A stretch of DNA of 31,601 nt from a virus: positions 1 through 31,601 of the IMG/VR virus record IMGVR_UViG_3300008416_000002. One strand, given 5' to 3'. Under the pieces are notes generated by a model. That model had not been told where the DNA came from and did not search any database. It saw nothing but the letters and a program-made list of their open reading frames with translations. Made by a program: the position numbers and the translations under genes. Of this stretch, positions 19,668 to 27,797 are shown in pieces (the first letter of the stretch is position 1; each line of letters opens with the position of its first letter).

Positions 19668-20056
19668 TGTCAGATAACTTCGAGAAATGGGCCAAGGAAC
19701 ATGAGCTGAACGAGAAGAACTTACTCGAAGCAGCTCGTCGGCTACGTCTCCGAAACATGGCGCATCGAGGTGGCAAGCTGGTGCGTCCAAAGCTACGTCC
19801 GCATACCTGGGTATTCCTTCAAGCAGACAAAGCAGATCCAGAGTCAATCATCTGCCTGGGTATCTGCTTTCATACCTGGTCGCACAAAAAGTACAACGCA
19901 GTAAACTTCCACGCCGAACTTAACGGCGCACCAATTCAATCGTCAGGGAGACTGACGAAACTCACCAACGATCAGGATGGCATTGTCATCTCGGAACGGT
20001 GGTGCTGGGAATCATTGCTGAAGGAGTTCAAAGGATTATCAGCAGGGAACATCTGA
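19667..20056 (+). CDS. Unknown basic protein (129 aa) before terminase
   Basis: ATG 19667 overlaps the previous TGA (TGATG). The product has a helical N-terminus (EKWAKEHELNEKNLLEAARR), a basic linker (RGGKLVRPKLRPHTW) and a C-terminal beta-rich half (ICLGICFHTWSHKKYNAVNF, VISERWCWESL). Its position directly ahead of terL suggests a packaging link; no family is recognised. Confidence 0.65.
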   Translation: MSDNFEKWAKEHELNEKNLLEAARRLRLRNMAHRGGKLVRPKLRPHTWVFLQADKADPESIICLGICFHTWSHKKYNAVNFHAELNGAPIQSSGRLTKLTNDQDGIVISERWCWESLLKEFKGLSAGNI

Positions 20057-20057
20057 G

Positions 20058-21650
20058 GTGGTCGCAGATCCTCTTACCGTTCAGACAGCAGTAGGTGAGT
20101 CATTAACTCAAGCCCAAGCTGAGTTTCTGCGACGAGATCTACGAGAGTTCGTAGCGGCGGCATGGCCGATCGTCGAACCAAAGCCATTCAAGAATAACTG
20201 GCACCTGGACGCAATCTGCGATCACCTCGCCTATGTCACGTTCGGTGACATTCGCAATCTCATGATCAACATTCCTCCCAGGCAGACAAAGAGCCTGGTG
20301 GGCAGTGTGCTATGGCCAGTGTGGGAATGGTTACTCGATCCGAAGGTGCAGTTCTTGTATGCCTCGTATGCCCAGGAGCTGGCGCTACGTGATGCAGTGA
20401 AGTCACGCCGGCTGATCGAGTCAGCCTGGTTCCGTGAACGGTTTGCGAAGACGTTCTATCTTGATCCAGCGGACAACAGGAAGAATCGCTACGTCAACAA
20501 TCACGGTGGTCATCGCATCTCAGGGTCTATCCTGGGTAAGGCAACCGGCGAAGGTGGCGATAAGATCGTCCTCGATGATCCGCACAACATGAAGGATGTG
20601 TACTCGGACACGATCCGTTACAACACGCTATCCACCTGGGACAACTCCCTGCGCTCCAGGCTCAATGATCCAACCACAGGCCAGAAGGTGCTGATCGGAC
20701 AACGGTCGCACGATGCTGATTTGTTCGGGCACATCCTCAGCAGTGAAGATGAGCGGTGGGAAGTGCTGATGCTGCCGATGGAATACGATCCTCCCAGGCA
20801 CTGCATTACCTTCTTCAACAAGGGCAAAGGACACAAGACACACAAGGGCTCAGTCTTCGAGGACCCAAGGAAGAAGAAAGGCGAGCTGCTGAATCCGCAA
20901 CGCTTCGGTGAGGAGGAGAAGAAAGCCGAGTCGAAGGCCATGGCTCGCAGAGACTATTCAGCTCAGTTCAACCAGGACCCAACATCAGGCGGCGGCCTGA
21001 TCCTGAAGAAGAAGTGGTGGCGTCAGTGGTGCTATCCAGAGAATCATCCCGAAGCCGGCAAGCCCATGCCGAATCCAGACTTCTTCGAGATCATCTCGTT
21101 CTATGACACGGCATTCGAGACTGAGGAGGAGAATGATTTCTCAGCCAGGATCACTGCTGGTCTGTTCGAGTATTCAGAGAGTGGTCGTGAGATCGATACC
21201 AAGGTCCACGCATTGATCCTGGAGCGAATGAATGAGCGCCTGGAGTTTCCGGATCTCAAGACTGAAGCAGTCGAACACAATGTTGACTGGGCTCCTGATC
21301 GAACGCTGATCGAGAAGAAGGCCAGTGGACATTCACTGCGCCAGGAGCTGCGGAAGGCTGGCGTCTCTACGTGGGCAGTGAATCCAGGGACCAAGGACAA
21401 AGTGTTTCGCGCTCACATGGTCGCGCAGATCATGAAGGATGGCCGGCTCTGGTACATCCCCAGGAACTGGGCTTACGAAGTCATCAATCAGTGCGCGACG
21501 TTCCCAGTCGGTGAGCATGACGACATGGTGGACTGCATCGTGATGTTGCTGGCTTACATTCGTCGCATGGGCTTGATGCAGCTCGACGACGACGAGAAAG
21601 ATGACGAGATGAAACTGTTTGCACAGCCAAGGAAATTCTATGGCGCATAG
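20058..21650 (+). CDS. Terminase large subunit (ATPase and nuclease)
   Basis: At 530 aa this is full length. The large terminase pumps DNA into the prohead and cuts the concatemer. The N-terminal ATPase has a Walker A-like NIPPRQTKS (71-79), a deviant form typical of terminases, and Walker B KIVLDDPHN (about 165-173). The RNase H-like nuclease domain shows FYDTAFETEEENDFSARI, LIEKKASGHSL and the final acidic motif GEHDDMVDCIV. GTG 20058 follows the previous stop by one base. Neighbours are a basic protein upstream and small genes downstream. Confidence is very high. Confidence 0.96.
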   Translation: MVADPLTVQTAVGESLTQAQAEFLRRDLREFVAAAWPIVEPKPFKNNWHLDAICDHLAYVTFGDIRNLMINIPPRQTKSLVGSVLWPVWEWLLDPKVQFLYASYAQELALRDAVKSRRLIESAWFRERFAKTFYLDPADNRKNRYVNNHGGHRISGSILGKATGEGGDKIVLDDPHNMKDVYSDTIRYNTLSTWDNSLRSRLNDPTTGQKVLIGQRSHDADLFGHILSSEDERWEVLMLPMEYDPPRHCITFFNKGKGHKTHKGSVFEDPRKKKGELLNPQRFGEEEKKAESKAMARRDYSAQFNQDPTSGGGLILKKKWWRQWCYPENHPEAGKPMPNPDFFEIISFYDTAFETEEENDFSARITAGLFEYSESGREIDTKVHALILERMNERLEFPDLKTEAVEHNVDWAPDRTLIEKKASGHSLRQELRKAGVSTWAVNPGTKDKVFRAHMVAQIMKDGRLWYIPRNWAYEVINQCATFPVGEHDDMVDCIVMLLAYIRRMGLMQLDDDEKDDEMKLFAQPRKFYGA

Positions 21651-21915
21651 CATGAAGAATGTTGTTGAGTTGAATGTTGGCAAGTTCGATGCAGTGCGAA
21701 CGCTTCGAGATTGCCTGGCAGCCGCAGAGCGTGGCGAGATCAATCATGTCGTGGTGATCTGCACTGATGCGTTACTCGAAGGAGAGGCTGACGATGGCCA
21801 GGACATATGGGCGAGCTGGTCACAGATGCAGCGACATCATGTCCTGTGGCTGGTGCGATGGCTAAACAGCTTCGTCAATTATCGCTACTTCGGGAAGTAT
21901 CACGCTCCAGACTGA
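21640..21915 (+). CDS. Unknown small protein after terL (91 aa)
   Basis: ATG 21640 (MAHSMKNVVELNVGKFD) has AAGGA upstream and overlaps terL by 11 nt. The middle region (TLRDCLAAAERGEINHVVVI, followed by CTDALLEGEA) resembles a compact alpha/beta unit in which a helix leads into a buried strand. The C-terminus is aromatic (MQRHHVLWLVRWLNSFVNYR). Function is unknown. Confidence 0.65.
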   Translation: MAHSMKNVVELNVGKFDAVRTLRDCLAAAERGEINHVVVICTDALLEGEADDGQDIWASWSQMQRHHVLWLVRWLNSFVNYRYFGKYHAPD

Positions 21916-21948
21916 GGTAGACTTCACTCGCTGCCCAAGGAGACCATC

Positions 21949-22083
21949 ATGTTCATTGTTTGGATTCTTATCGGTATTCTGATTGGCCTGATCCTGGCCT
22001 GTAAATTCCCGCGCATCTGTACAGTCGTTTCGACAGCCTGGAACTGGCTCAAGGGAAAGTTTGGCAGCAAGGCTGGTGAGTAA
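21949..22083 (+). CDS. Tiny membrane protein (44 aa)
   Basis: AAGGAG precedes ATG 21949. The product starts MFIVWILIGILIGLILACKF, a single hydrophobic span, then PRICTVVSTAWNWLKGKFGS and a short tail. The second part is amphipathic with Lys, like peripheral lysis peptides. Its stop overlaps the GTG of the PagL-like gene, suggesting coordinated envelope-directed action. Confidence 0.6.
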   Translation: MFIVWILIGILIGLILACKFPRICTVVSTAWNWLKGKFGSKAGE

Positions 22084-22621
22084 AAGATGGCGCGGCATCA
22101 AGTACAAGAAGCCGGTGACATACATACTCATCGCCTTTGCCGTGACTCTGATCTGGGCTGCCTGTCATGAGACTGCGAGTGGTGCAGAGACAATCCTGAG
22201 AGTAGCGCCAGAGACGATGTTCGTCGGTGGCGATAAATACAACGGCTCTGCGGTGTCGGTCGTGGAACGATTCGCCGGCAAGTACGATGTCGGACTTGGG
22301 CTCTACACTGAGTTGCAGTGCCGTGATCCTATGGACTGTCCCAGAGGTGTGGGCTCGACCAACATCGGTCTCCAGGCGAAGCGAGTGTTCCAGGTCAACT
22401 GGTTCGAGATTGGTTTCGGTGCTGCTTACTGGAAGAACCAGGGACCAGCCTGGGATAGCAATCTGACGTTCGCCTTACACGTAGGCATTCACACTCCGGA
22501 TACCTGGTGGACCTGGTTGCCGGATCAGGTGCTGTGGGAGCATGCCAGCACTGGAGGCAGTTCAGACAAGAACGGTGGGCTTGATTACATTTCGATTGGT
22601 TGGGTGCTTACCAGGAAATAA
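22076..22621 (+). CDS. PagL-like outer-membrane beta-barrel, putative lipid A 3-O-deacylase
   Basis: PagL removes the 3-O acyl chain of lipid A in the outer leaflet. The 181-aa product has a basic N-terminus, a hydrophobic signal (VTYILIAFAVTLIWAAC) and about 145 mature residues alternating as beta-barrel strands, the size of PagL. The last strands carry His156-Ala-Ser158, Asn166 and Asp170 within WEHASTGGSSDKNGGLDY. In Pseudomonas PagL the catalytic residues are His126, Ser128 and Glu140, with Asn136 between; spacing here is identical, with Asp for Glu. GTG 22076 overlaps the previous stop; a TTG at 22061 is an alternative. A lipobox-like AAC at 28-30 is possible. Enzyme activity is inferred. 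Confidence 0.62.
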   Translation: MSKRWRGIKYKKPVTYILIAFAVTLIWAACHETASGAETILRVAPETMFVGGDKYNGSAVSVVERFAGKYDVGLGLYTELQCRDPMDCPRGVGSTNIGLQAKRVFQVNWFEIGFGAAYWKNQGPAWDSNLTFALHVGIHTPDTWWTWLPDQVLWEHASTGGSSDKNGGLDYISIGWVLTRK

Positions 22622-22671
22622 TCAGATAGAATCACCACAACTTCGCCGCCAACGAAGCAGAGGGTACAGCT

Positions 22672-24261
22672 ATGGGTGTTAGCGGCTTAGGTCTCGAAGG
22701 ACTCACCAGCGATTCCGCTGGTGGTGGGGGAATACCATCCTCTCCACATCTCCTCCAAAATTTCGGTGTTGTAGGTGCGCCTGAACTTGCGTTCGATGGC
22801 GACCAAGATACGGGCCTTTACAGGCCAGCAGTCAACACACTCGGTCTCGTTGCCGGTGGTGTTGAACTCGCCAGAATTTCAGCCACTGGCAATGCTTTTC
22901 TTCAGGCAGGCACTGATCCTGCTGGTGACGGTGGTGACCTGGACCTGGGCTCAGGTGATTCAGGTGTCGGCGCGACAGGTAATGGCGGCGATGTAAATGT
23001 CCTGGCAGGCTCATCAGTCGCAACGACTGGTGACGGTGGCATCGTAAGCATCAAGGGAGGTGCCGGTTTCTTCCAGGGTGCTGGCGGAAGCATACTTCAA
23101 GAAGTTGGCGCAGGTGGAGCCGCTGGTCCTGGCACGAGCGGAGACTACTTCGTTAATACTACGGTCGGTCTTACCGCTGATGCTGGACTACAAGTTCCTA
23201 TCCCCGGTCTCGTATCGATATACGGTATTGGGCGCTCTGGTTCAGGGCCAGCAGGAGACCTGGAACTCTGGGGCGGATATGCCGCAGGTGCTGGTGGTGG
23301 ATCAATCGGCGGCGATCTTCTGCTCTTTGGTGGAGGTCAAGGCGGAGGAGCAGGCGAGGGCGGCAACGCTCACCTCTACGGTGGCGAGAGCGACACTCAG
23401 CCTGGTTTCGCAGAAGTTGAAGGTGGTACGGCGACCGTTAATGGGCCTGGTGGTCTAGCAAGAGTTGTAGGTGGTCCAGGTTTCGGCACTAACGAAGATG
23501 GCGGCACAGCCGCTCTCATCGGTGGAGCAGCTATCGGCACTGGACTCGGTGGCCCTGTATTAGTAACGGGCGGAGCTTCAGGTGCTGGAGCCTCTGGACT
23601 CGCCGGCCCTGTGACCGTCAAAGGTGGTGCGGCATCAGCGACTAATGTGGACGGTGGTGCCGTTAGCGTAGAAGGAGGCGATGCTTCCAACGGTGGTGAC
23701 GGTGGTTCAGCCACATTGGAAGGTGGTGCTGGCAATGCTACGAACGCTGGTGGACAAGCTAACGTCACTGGTGGTGTTTCAGGCGCAGGCGCAACAGGTG
23801 ACGGTGGCACAGTAGCAATTACAGGTGGTGCTTCTGCCGCAACCAATGGTGGTGGTGGAGCAGTCATAATCGGCAGTGGTGCGGGAGCAGGTGCTGGCGC
23901 AGATGGCGATATTTTCTTAGATCTCGCTGGCGTTACTCAGTTTAGAGTTTCTTCAGTGGGCCTCCATTCAGAGGTTGGTTCTGGCCCTGCACTGTTGAAT
24001 GTTGGCGCAAGTGCAACTGTACCTGTCCTGATTCCCAACCAAGCGGAAAATGACACTGGATATACGAGGTCAGGAGTCGATCAGTTGTCGCATACTCTCG
24101 GAGGAGTTGAAGCCTTACGTTGCCGATCAACTACCAACACATTATCAGCATCTAGCAATCTTGCCGTATGGAGTTACGATGAGTCGGCGTTGTTATTTAT
24201 TCAATTTGGCGCAGATGATTCGGCTGGATCAGGTTTCAAAACGTGCAGGGTGACAAACTAA
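22672..24261 (+). CDS. Glycine-rich repetitive fibre-like virion protein
   Basis: Most of the 529-aa product (about 75-420) is Gly-rich repeats of roughly 19-23 residues, pattern GG-x-V-x-V-x-GG-A-x-x-A-T-N, likely a stacked beta or polyglycine-type shaft. At both ends lies the same flanking motif: DQDTGLYRPAVNTLGLVAGG (near 43-62) and ENDTGYTRSGVDQLSHTLGG (near 462-481), a D-T-G-x-Y...GGVE pattern typical of phage tail-fibre shafts. The gene has RBS AGAGGG and sits between terL and portal. It may be a fibre, a decoration protein or an adhesin. The opposite-strand frame is a compositional shadow. Confidence 0.68.
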   Translation: MGVSGLGLEGLTSDSAGGGGIPSSPHLLQNFGVVGAPELAFDGDQDTGLYRPAVNTLGLVAGGVELARISATGNAFLQAGTDPAGDGGDLDLGSGDSGVGATGNGGDVNVLAGSSVATTGDGGIVSIKGGAGFFQGAGGSILQEVGAGGAAGPGTSGDYFVNTTVGLTADAGLQVPIPGLVSIYGIGRSGSGPAGDLELWGGYAAGAGGGSIGGDLLLFGGGQGGGAGEGGNAHLYGGESDTQPGFAEVEGGTATVNGPGGLARVVGGPGFGTNEDGGTAALIGGAAIGTGLGGPVLVTGGASGAGASGLAGPVTVKGGAASATNVDGGAVSVEGGDASNGGDGGSATLEGGAGNATNAGGQANVTGGVSGAGATGDGGTVAITGGASAATNGGGGAVIIGSGAGAGAGADGDIFLDLAGVTQFRVSSVGLHSEVGSGPALLNVGASATVPVLIPNQAENDTGYTRSGVDQLSHTLGGVEALRCRSTTNTLSASSNLAVWSYDESALLFIQFGADDSAGSGFKTCRVTN

Positions 24262-24279
24262 AATAACGGAGAGAGGAGC

Positions 24280-24477
24280 ATGGCTAAGGAGCATACATAC
24301 GCATTGATTTTCACGGAAACAGAAATGCGAACAGCTTTGGAATCTATCAACAAGACAGCATATGTCGGCCTGGTATCGGACACGGTATCAAGCATTCGTG
24401 AAAAGTTGGATGTTGATAAACAGCAGCCAATAAAACCGCGAAAGCGAAAAGCAAAGCCAGAAACGCCAGAGGAATAA
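24280..24477 (+). CDS. Small Lys-rich protein upstream of portal (65 aa)
   Basis: GAGAGGAG precedes ATG 24280. The sequence MAKEHTYALIFTETEMRTAL is followed by a helical middle (GLVSDTVSSIREKLDVDKQQ) and a basic disordered tail (KPRKRKAKPETPEE). Its stop is followed by the portal ATG after 3 nt. Possibly a small head or assembly protein; unrecognised. Confidence 0.65.
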   Translation: MAKEHTYALIFTETEMRTALESINKTAYVGLVSDTVSSIREKLDVDKQQPIKPRKRKAKPETPEE

Positions 24478-24480
24478 TTG

Positions 24481-26979
24481 ATGGCAGTCAGAGCAGATCT
24501 TCTATCGACTATGAAGCCGATGCCGACCTTCACGGAGACCGAACAGGCCACCGATAGGAACATCATTCAGCACAATGACGATGGCACCATCTCTGTAATA
24601 CCGAAGGGAGAGATCGCTGAGTATGCTGACATCGATCACGATGCAGAGACACCTGAAGGTTGGAACGACAACCTGGCTGAGGAATTGTCTCCCCAGGAAC
24701 GAATCACAATCGCGGACGAGCTGATCGAATACTACGAGATCGATGAGCAGGTTCGCGAGGAACACTTCGATCGACTGGCCGATGGTCTCAGGCTGCTTGG
24801 CCTGACCGATGAGCCGGCATCAGATGTCCCATTCAAAGGTGCTGCCACCGTGCAGCATCCACTCATCGCTGAAGCATGTACGCAGTTCCAGGCACGAGCG
24901 ATTGAGGAATTTTTCCCGCCTGCTGGGCCAGTCAAAGCCTACATCATGGGTGAAGCGACCGAGGAAAAAGTGGCGCAGGGTGAACGTCTTGCGGATTACA
25001 TGAACTATCAGCTCACGGAAGCCGACGACGAATACTACTGGTCCACTGACCAGATGCTGTTTTATCTCCCCCTTTCAGGATCTGCGTTCAAGAAGGTCTA
25101 CATCGATCCCATCACAGGCATGACTACATCTCGGTTCGTTACCGCTGAGGATTTCGTCGTCCCGTATAACGCGAGGTCGCTTGCGAATGCTCCACGGTAC
25201 TGTCACAGATACGAGATGCCGGAGAACGATGTTTTTCGGGCCCAGGAAGCGGGATCATTCATCGAGGATGCCAGGTTACTTCCGACTCCACAGATCCTGG
25301 TTGATAAGAACACCAGCTTCTCCAGGTACGACATGGAGGACGTTGCGGACGATCGGTCGCCACAGCAGCACTATGACGACACGATCTACACGATGCTGGA
25401 GTACCACATCGATTACCGCATGCCCTGGGATGAAGATGAAGACATAGCGCCACCGTACATCGTCACCGTTGAGTCAGAGTCTCGTGAGGTGATGGCAGTT
25501 CGTCGCAACTGGGTACACGACGACGAGCTGATGAAGAAGCGAATTTGGTTCACTCATTACAAATATCTCCCTGGCCTTGGTTTCTATGGCTTTGGCCTGC
25601 TACACATAATTGGCTCACTAGCAAAAGCTGTCAGTGGCGGCATCCGTGCCCTGCTCGACAGTGCAGCAGTGGCAAACTTGCAAGGTGGCTTCAAGAGCAA
25701 AGAAGCCAAGATTGCTGGGGAGATTCGATTTACACCAGGAGAATGGATCGATGTTGATATGTCAGCCGACGAGCTTGAGAAGGCTTTCTTCAATCTCCCA
25801 GTTAAAGAGCCATCCACAGCACTGGCTAACCTTGTACAGACACTTGTCGATGAAGGAAGACGCTTTGCAACGACAACTGAGAACATGGTTGGCGAAGCAT
25901 CGAATACCGGACCAGTTGGCACGACACTCGCGCTGATCGAGCAAGGCTCGAAAGTGTTCAGCGGCATTCACAAGCGCATGCACATGGCAGCCAGGCAAGA
26001 GTTCAAGATGATGTCCACGCTGAACTTCGAGTTCATGGAAGTGGAGGAGTATCCATACGAAGTGCAGGGCGAGGAACGCACTATCCTCAAGTCCGACTTC
26101 GATGGTCGCGTTGATATCATCCCGGTATCCGATCCGAACATCTGGTCAACGACGCAACGCATTGCACAGAACCAGGCAATCCTGGAACTGATCACGACTG
26201 ATCCGGAGTTGTATCCGAAGAAGCAGCGCAAGATCGCGCACAGGCGCATGCTCGAATCGTTACGCATTCCTGATGTCGATCAGATCCTGCCGGAGGACAG
26301 TGACGCTGCACTTGATCCGGTGAGCGAGAACATGGGCTTCATGGTTGGATCGGCAGCCACGGTGTATCCGCTCCAGGATCACGAAGCGCACATTCAAGTT
26401 CACATGAATTTTGCAGAGCAGCAGGCCGCAGAGAATCCTGACCTGGTAGCGCAGATGGAGGGAGTGGTCCAGGCGCATGTCATGGAACACAAAGCCTACG
26501 TGTATCGGGCCCAGGTCGAGGCTGAGCTGGGAACACAATTACCGCACATCAACCTGGACGATCCGACAGATAACGAGGATCTTCCGCCTGAGTTAGAAAA
26601 ACTCATCAGTCAAGCTGTTGCTAAGAAGCTGCGGCCTCCACCACCTCCGGCACCGACACCAGAAGAACAAGCTGAGCAAGATGAGCGTCAACGCGAGGAA
26701 GACGAGCGTGACCTGGAGACGATCGGTAAGATCGAACGAGGCCGGGCAGAGAGCGCAGCCGGGATCGATCGCAAGGACGAGGAGTCTGAGTCAGAGCAGA
26801 AGCGCAAGGATAAGGAATCCCAGGCTGAGGAGAAACGTAAGGACAAGGAATCGAGAGCCGAAGTTCGCCGCCTGGACAAGAAAGCTCGCGCTCAAGCCAC
26901 CTTTGGTAGGGGGCCAGTGAGCGCACCAACTAGCAAGGCCGGAAAGAAACGGAAGAAACGTGGCAGTCGCAAGTCCTAA
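24481..26979 (+). CDS. Portal protein (P22-like)
   Basis: The portal forms the dodecameric ring at the DNA entry vertex. At 832 aa it is of the large P22-like type. Landmarks are the N-terminal acidic arm, PFKGAATVQHPLIAEACTQF near 118-137, the central core (GSAFKKVYIDPITGMTTSRF), HIIGSLAKAVSGGIRALLDS as the hydrophobic core helix, and PVGTTLALIEQGSKVFSGIH. The C-terminus has a long Arg/Glu/Lys repeat (KRKDKES repeated) predicted as a coiled coil, like the P22 barrel region. ATG 24481 follows GAGGAATAATTG; the upstream in-frame TTG is within that leader. It lies directly upstream of GroES-like and scaffold genes. Confidence 0.92.
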   Translation: MAVRADLLSTMKPMPTFTETEQATDRNIIQHNDDGTISVIPKGEIAEYADIDHDAETPEGWNDNLAEELSPQERITIADELIEYYEIDEQVREEHFDRLADGLRLLGLTDEPASDVPFKGAATVQHPLIAEACTQFQARAIEEFFPPAGPVKAYIMGEATEEKVAQGERLADYMNYQLTEADDEYYWSTDQMLFYLPLSGSAFKKVYIDPITGMTTSRFVTAEDFVVPYNARSLANAPRYCHRYEMPENDVFRAQEAGSFIEDARLLPTPQILVDKNTSFSRYDMEDVADDRSPQQHYDDTIYTMLEYHIDYRMPWDEDEDIAPPYIVTVESESREVMAVRRNWVHDDELMKKRIWFTHYKYLPGLGFYGFGLLHIIGSLAKAVSGGIRALLDSAAVANLQGGFKSKEAKIAGEIRFTPGEWIDVDMSADELEKAFFNLPVKEPSTALANLVQTLVDEGRRFATTTENMVGEASNTGPVGTTLALIEQGSKVFSGIHKRMHMAARQEFKMMSTLNFEFMEVEEYPYEVQGEERTILKSDFDGRVDIIPVSDPNIWSTTQRIAQNQAILELITTDPELYPKKQRKIAHRRMLESLRIPDVDQILPEDSDAALDPVSENMGFMVGSAATVYPLQDHEAHIQVHMNFAEQQAAENPDLVAQMEGVVQAHVMEHKAYVYRAQVEAELGTQLPHINLDDPTDNEDLPPELEKLISQAVAKKLRPPPPPAPTPEEQAEQDERQREEDERDLETIGKIERGRAESAAGIDRKDEESESEQKRKDKESQAEEKRKDKESRAEVRRLDKKARAQATFGRGPVSAPTSKAGKKRKKRGSRKS

Positions 26980-27184
26980 AGAAGTGCGAGCAGCGCGAGC
27001 GTTCCTGCAAACCAGAGACATTCGATCGGGTGATATCCCGCCGCGCAAGTTTGCCAATTCAGCGAAAGAGCTGAACATGGGTTTTCGTGAGTTGCTACGG
27101 ATGATCTCCAGGTTATACTCTGGCGGCCAAGCACAGTCGCGCTTCCGCATGGAGGTGATTAGGGCTGAAGCAGAAAAAGGGTAA
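26960..27184 (+). CDS. Unknown basic protein after portal (74 aa)
   Basis: GTG 26960 has GGAAG 5 nt upstream and overlaps the portal end by 20 nt. The product is rich in Arg and Ala: SPKEVRAARAFLQTRDIRSG, then PPRKFANSAKELNMGFRELL and RLYSGGQAQ. Helical with a basic surface, it may contact DNA or the portal. Unrecognised. Confidence 0.6.
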   Translation: MAVASPKEVRAARAFLQTRDIRSGDIPPRKFANSAKELNMGFRELLRMISRLYSGGQAQSRFRMEVIRAEAEKG

Positions 27185-27225
27185 GCGTCGTGCCCTAATG
27201 TTCGACGCAGGTTGAGGAGACAGTC

Positions 27226-27396
27226 ATGGACTATCTTTTATATCCAAAGCCGAGTGCAGATAAAACCGCAAGCAGATCCGCAAAGAAAGTGTCAACGGTT
27301 TCTGGTGGCGGCCAACATCACGTTTCCGGTGCAATGGGTAAGCACCAGAAAACCGGAACCGGCAAGGAAGGTGGCGGCAATAAGGGAAGCTACTAA
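27226..27396 (+). CDS. Small Lys/Gly-rich protein (56 aa)
   Basis: ATG 27226 follows GAGGAG and starts MDYLLYPKPSADKTASRSAK; the rest is Gly/Lys/His-rich and presumably disordered (TVSGGGQHHVSGAMGKHQKT, GKEGGGNKGSY). The stop overlaps the next ATG (TAATG). Composition resembles the other small basic head-region proteins of this phage (19437, 27396). Function is unknown. Confidence 0.62.
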   Translation: MDYLLYPKPSADKTASRSAKKVSTVSGGGQHHVSGAMGKHQKTGTGKEGGGNKGSY

Positions 27397-27584
27397 TGCA
27401 CAAGGATGGCATGAAATCTAAAAAGCCAGCCGGTCAGCGACACATGCAGAAAAAGTCTGCGTTAGCAAAGCCGAAAGCCCCCCTGGCGAAGAACACAATG
27501 GGCATGGGCAAGTCGAAGATGCGCGCCAAAGGAACGATGGGCAAGAACCAAAGTACCGGCGACGGAGGTGCATCGGACTTTTAG
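27396..27584 (+). CDS. Small strongly basic protein (62 aa)
   Basis: The product is dominated by Lys, Met and Gly (KKPAGQRHMQKKSALAKPKA, NTMGMGKSKMRAKGTMGKNQ) with an acidic-neutral end (GDGGASDF). It could neutralise DNA or coat the head interior, as in other small basic virion proteins. Its ATG overlaps the preceding stop (TAATG). Family not recognised. Confidence 0.6.
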   Translation: MHKDGMKSKKPAGQRHMQKKSALAKPKAPLAKNTMGMGKSKMRAKGTMGKNQSTGDGGASDF

Positions 27585-27593
27585 GAGGAGAGT

Positions 27594-27797
27594 ATGTCTG
27601 CACTTCGGATAGCAGAACTACTCCTGAATCGCTGCAAGGCACGAGTGGCTGAGAATCACGCCGGCATGGATAAAGGCGTGAACGAAGAACAGTATCAGCG
27701 CCTGGTTGGAAAGAACCAGGAGCTGCGCTGGGTCATGGATCTCACCAAAGAGTATTTGCAGCAAGTGGAGTCGGAGGAAACATTGGATGAACTCTGA
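27594..27797 (+). CDS. Small helical protein (67 aa)
   Basis: AGGAGGAG precedes ATG 27594. The product is helical: SALRIAELLLNRCKARVAEN, EEQYQRLVGKNQELRWVMDL, then KEYLQQVESEETLDEL, with a pattern suited to a short coiled coil. Its stop overlaps the GroES-like start by 11 nt. Possibly an adaptor or minor head protein; unrecognised. Confidence 0.65.
   Translation: MSALRIAELLLNRCKARVAENHAGMDKGVNEEQYQRLVGKNQELRWVMDLTKEYLQQVESEETLDEL

Noticed and set aside
22627-22632. TAGAAT before the fibre-like gene as a promoter
   Set aside because: The -10 is good but no -35 with acceptable spacing was found.
22662-22670. GGGTACAGC upstream of the fibre-like gene as another early-promoter element
   Set aside because: No -10/-35 lies at the right distance; it is the ribosome-binding region of that gene.
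23397-23867. 156-aa Pro/Ala-rich minus-strand frame
   Set aside because: Composition is the mirror of the glycine-rich repeats on the plus strand.
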